A stretch of DNA of 14,817 bases from Nautiliaceae bacterium. GTDB taxonomy: Bacteria; Campylobacterota; Campylobacteria; Campylobacterales; Nautiliaceae. This document shows positions 14,741 to 14,817 of this stretch, one piece after another. Under the pieces are notes generated by a model. It worked only from the letters and a program-made list of their open reading frames with translations. It searched no databases and was not told where the DNA came from. The DNA lies in the NCBI GenBank assembly GCA_027062985.1, contig JAMOSR010000041.1, positions 1-14,817 of the forward strand. Reading direction: 5' to 3'. Within the stretch, counting starts at the first letter, position 1. Every line of letters starts with the position of its first letter. Made by a program: the position numbers and the translations under genes.

Positions 14741-14817
14741 GTCCCCGTAGCTCAGCTGGATAGAGCGCCACCCTGCGGAGGTGGAGGCCGTGCGTTCGAA
14801 TCGCGCCGGGGACGCCA
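14741..14817 (+). tRNA. tRNA-Arg (anticodon GCG)
   Basis: A complete 77 nt cloverleaf with encoded CCA, ending at the last base of the window. Acceptor stem GTCCCCG pairs with CGGGGAC, the D stem is GCTC/GAGC, the anticodon stem is CCACC/GGTGG with loop CTGCGGA (anticodon G-C-G, reading CGC), the variable loop is AGGCC, and the T stem GTGCG/CGCGC (one T-G pair) carries loop TTCGAAT. A20 in the D loop, C35 and a G73 discriminator agree with arginine identity. The anticodon starts with G rather than the A (inosine) of the usual bacterial CGN-reading tRNA-Arg(ACG). Confidence 0.96.

Noticed and set aside
1..14817. CRISPR arrays, insertion sequences, prophage or defence genes
   Set aside because: No repeated units, transposase motifs, integrase or nuclease modules are visible; every frame of substance belongs to an ordinary chromosomal gene family.

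Overview
The window looks like chromosomal DNA from a Campylobacterota (Epsilonproteobacteria) bacterium, possibly a Nautiliales-type relative. It is AT-rich throughout and densely packed. It carries two gene pairs or runs I know from that phylum: a PpiD-like chaperone gene followed by ftsA and ftsZ (as in Campylobacter jejuni Cj0694-Cj0696), and fliL followed by acpS (as in Helicobacter and Campylobacter). The MurF type, with hydrophobic helices in front of the ligase core, also fits. Genus assignment is inference.

Left part (1-4388, + strand): a tight five-gene run with overlaps or near-zero gaps. It holds the 3' part of a YdjM/DUF457 membrane metal-hydrolase gene, a membrane-anchored murF, the small and large TRAP permease genes (dctQ, dctM) without a binding-protein gene, and a DUF72 (YecE-like) gene. 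It ends in a 58 bp convergent gap with no convincing terminator.

Middle part (4447-9076, - strand, read right to left): bioA, a BT1-type MFS transporter gene, htpX and an inositol-monophosphatase (suhB-type) gene, all codirectional. htpX has its own -10 box. The 68 bp divergent region between bioA and the ppiD-like gene has overlapping opposed -10 boxes inside an inverted repeat whose geometry resembles a BirA operator.

Right part (9145-14817): ppiD-like, ftsA and ftsZ form a cell-division run on the + strand (ftsA starts with TTG, overlapping the upstream stop by 4 bp). A lone mlaE permease gene lies opposite, its stop codon overlapping the ftsZ stop. fliL and acpS diverge from mlaE across a 43 bp gap and share a stop-start overlap. 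The window ends with a complete tRNA-Arg (anticodon GCG, CCA encoded), whose likely -10 box overlaps the acpS stop codon.

There is no sign of an insertion sequence, prophage, CRISPR array, toxin-antitoxin pair or defence system. No gap reaches 300 bp. The content is mainly housekeeping: envelope synthesis, protein quality control, division, a cofactor step and lipid activation. The points worth a second look are architectural: the divergent MurF, orphan transporter subunits, shared or overlapping promoters, and the tRNA anticodon.
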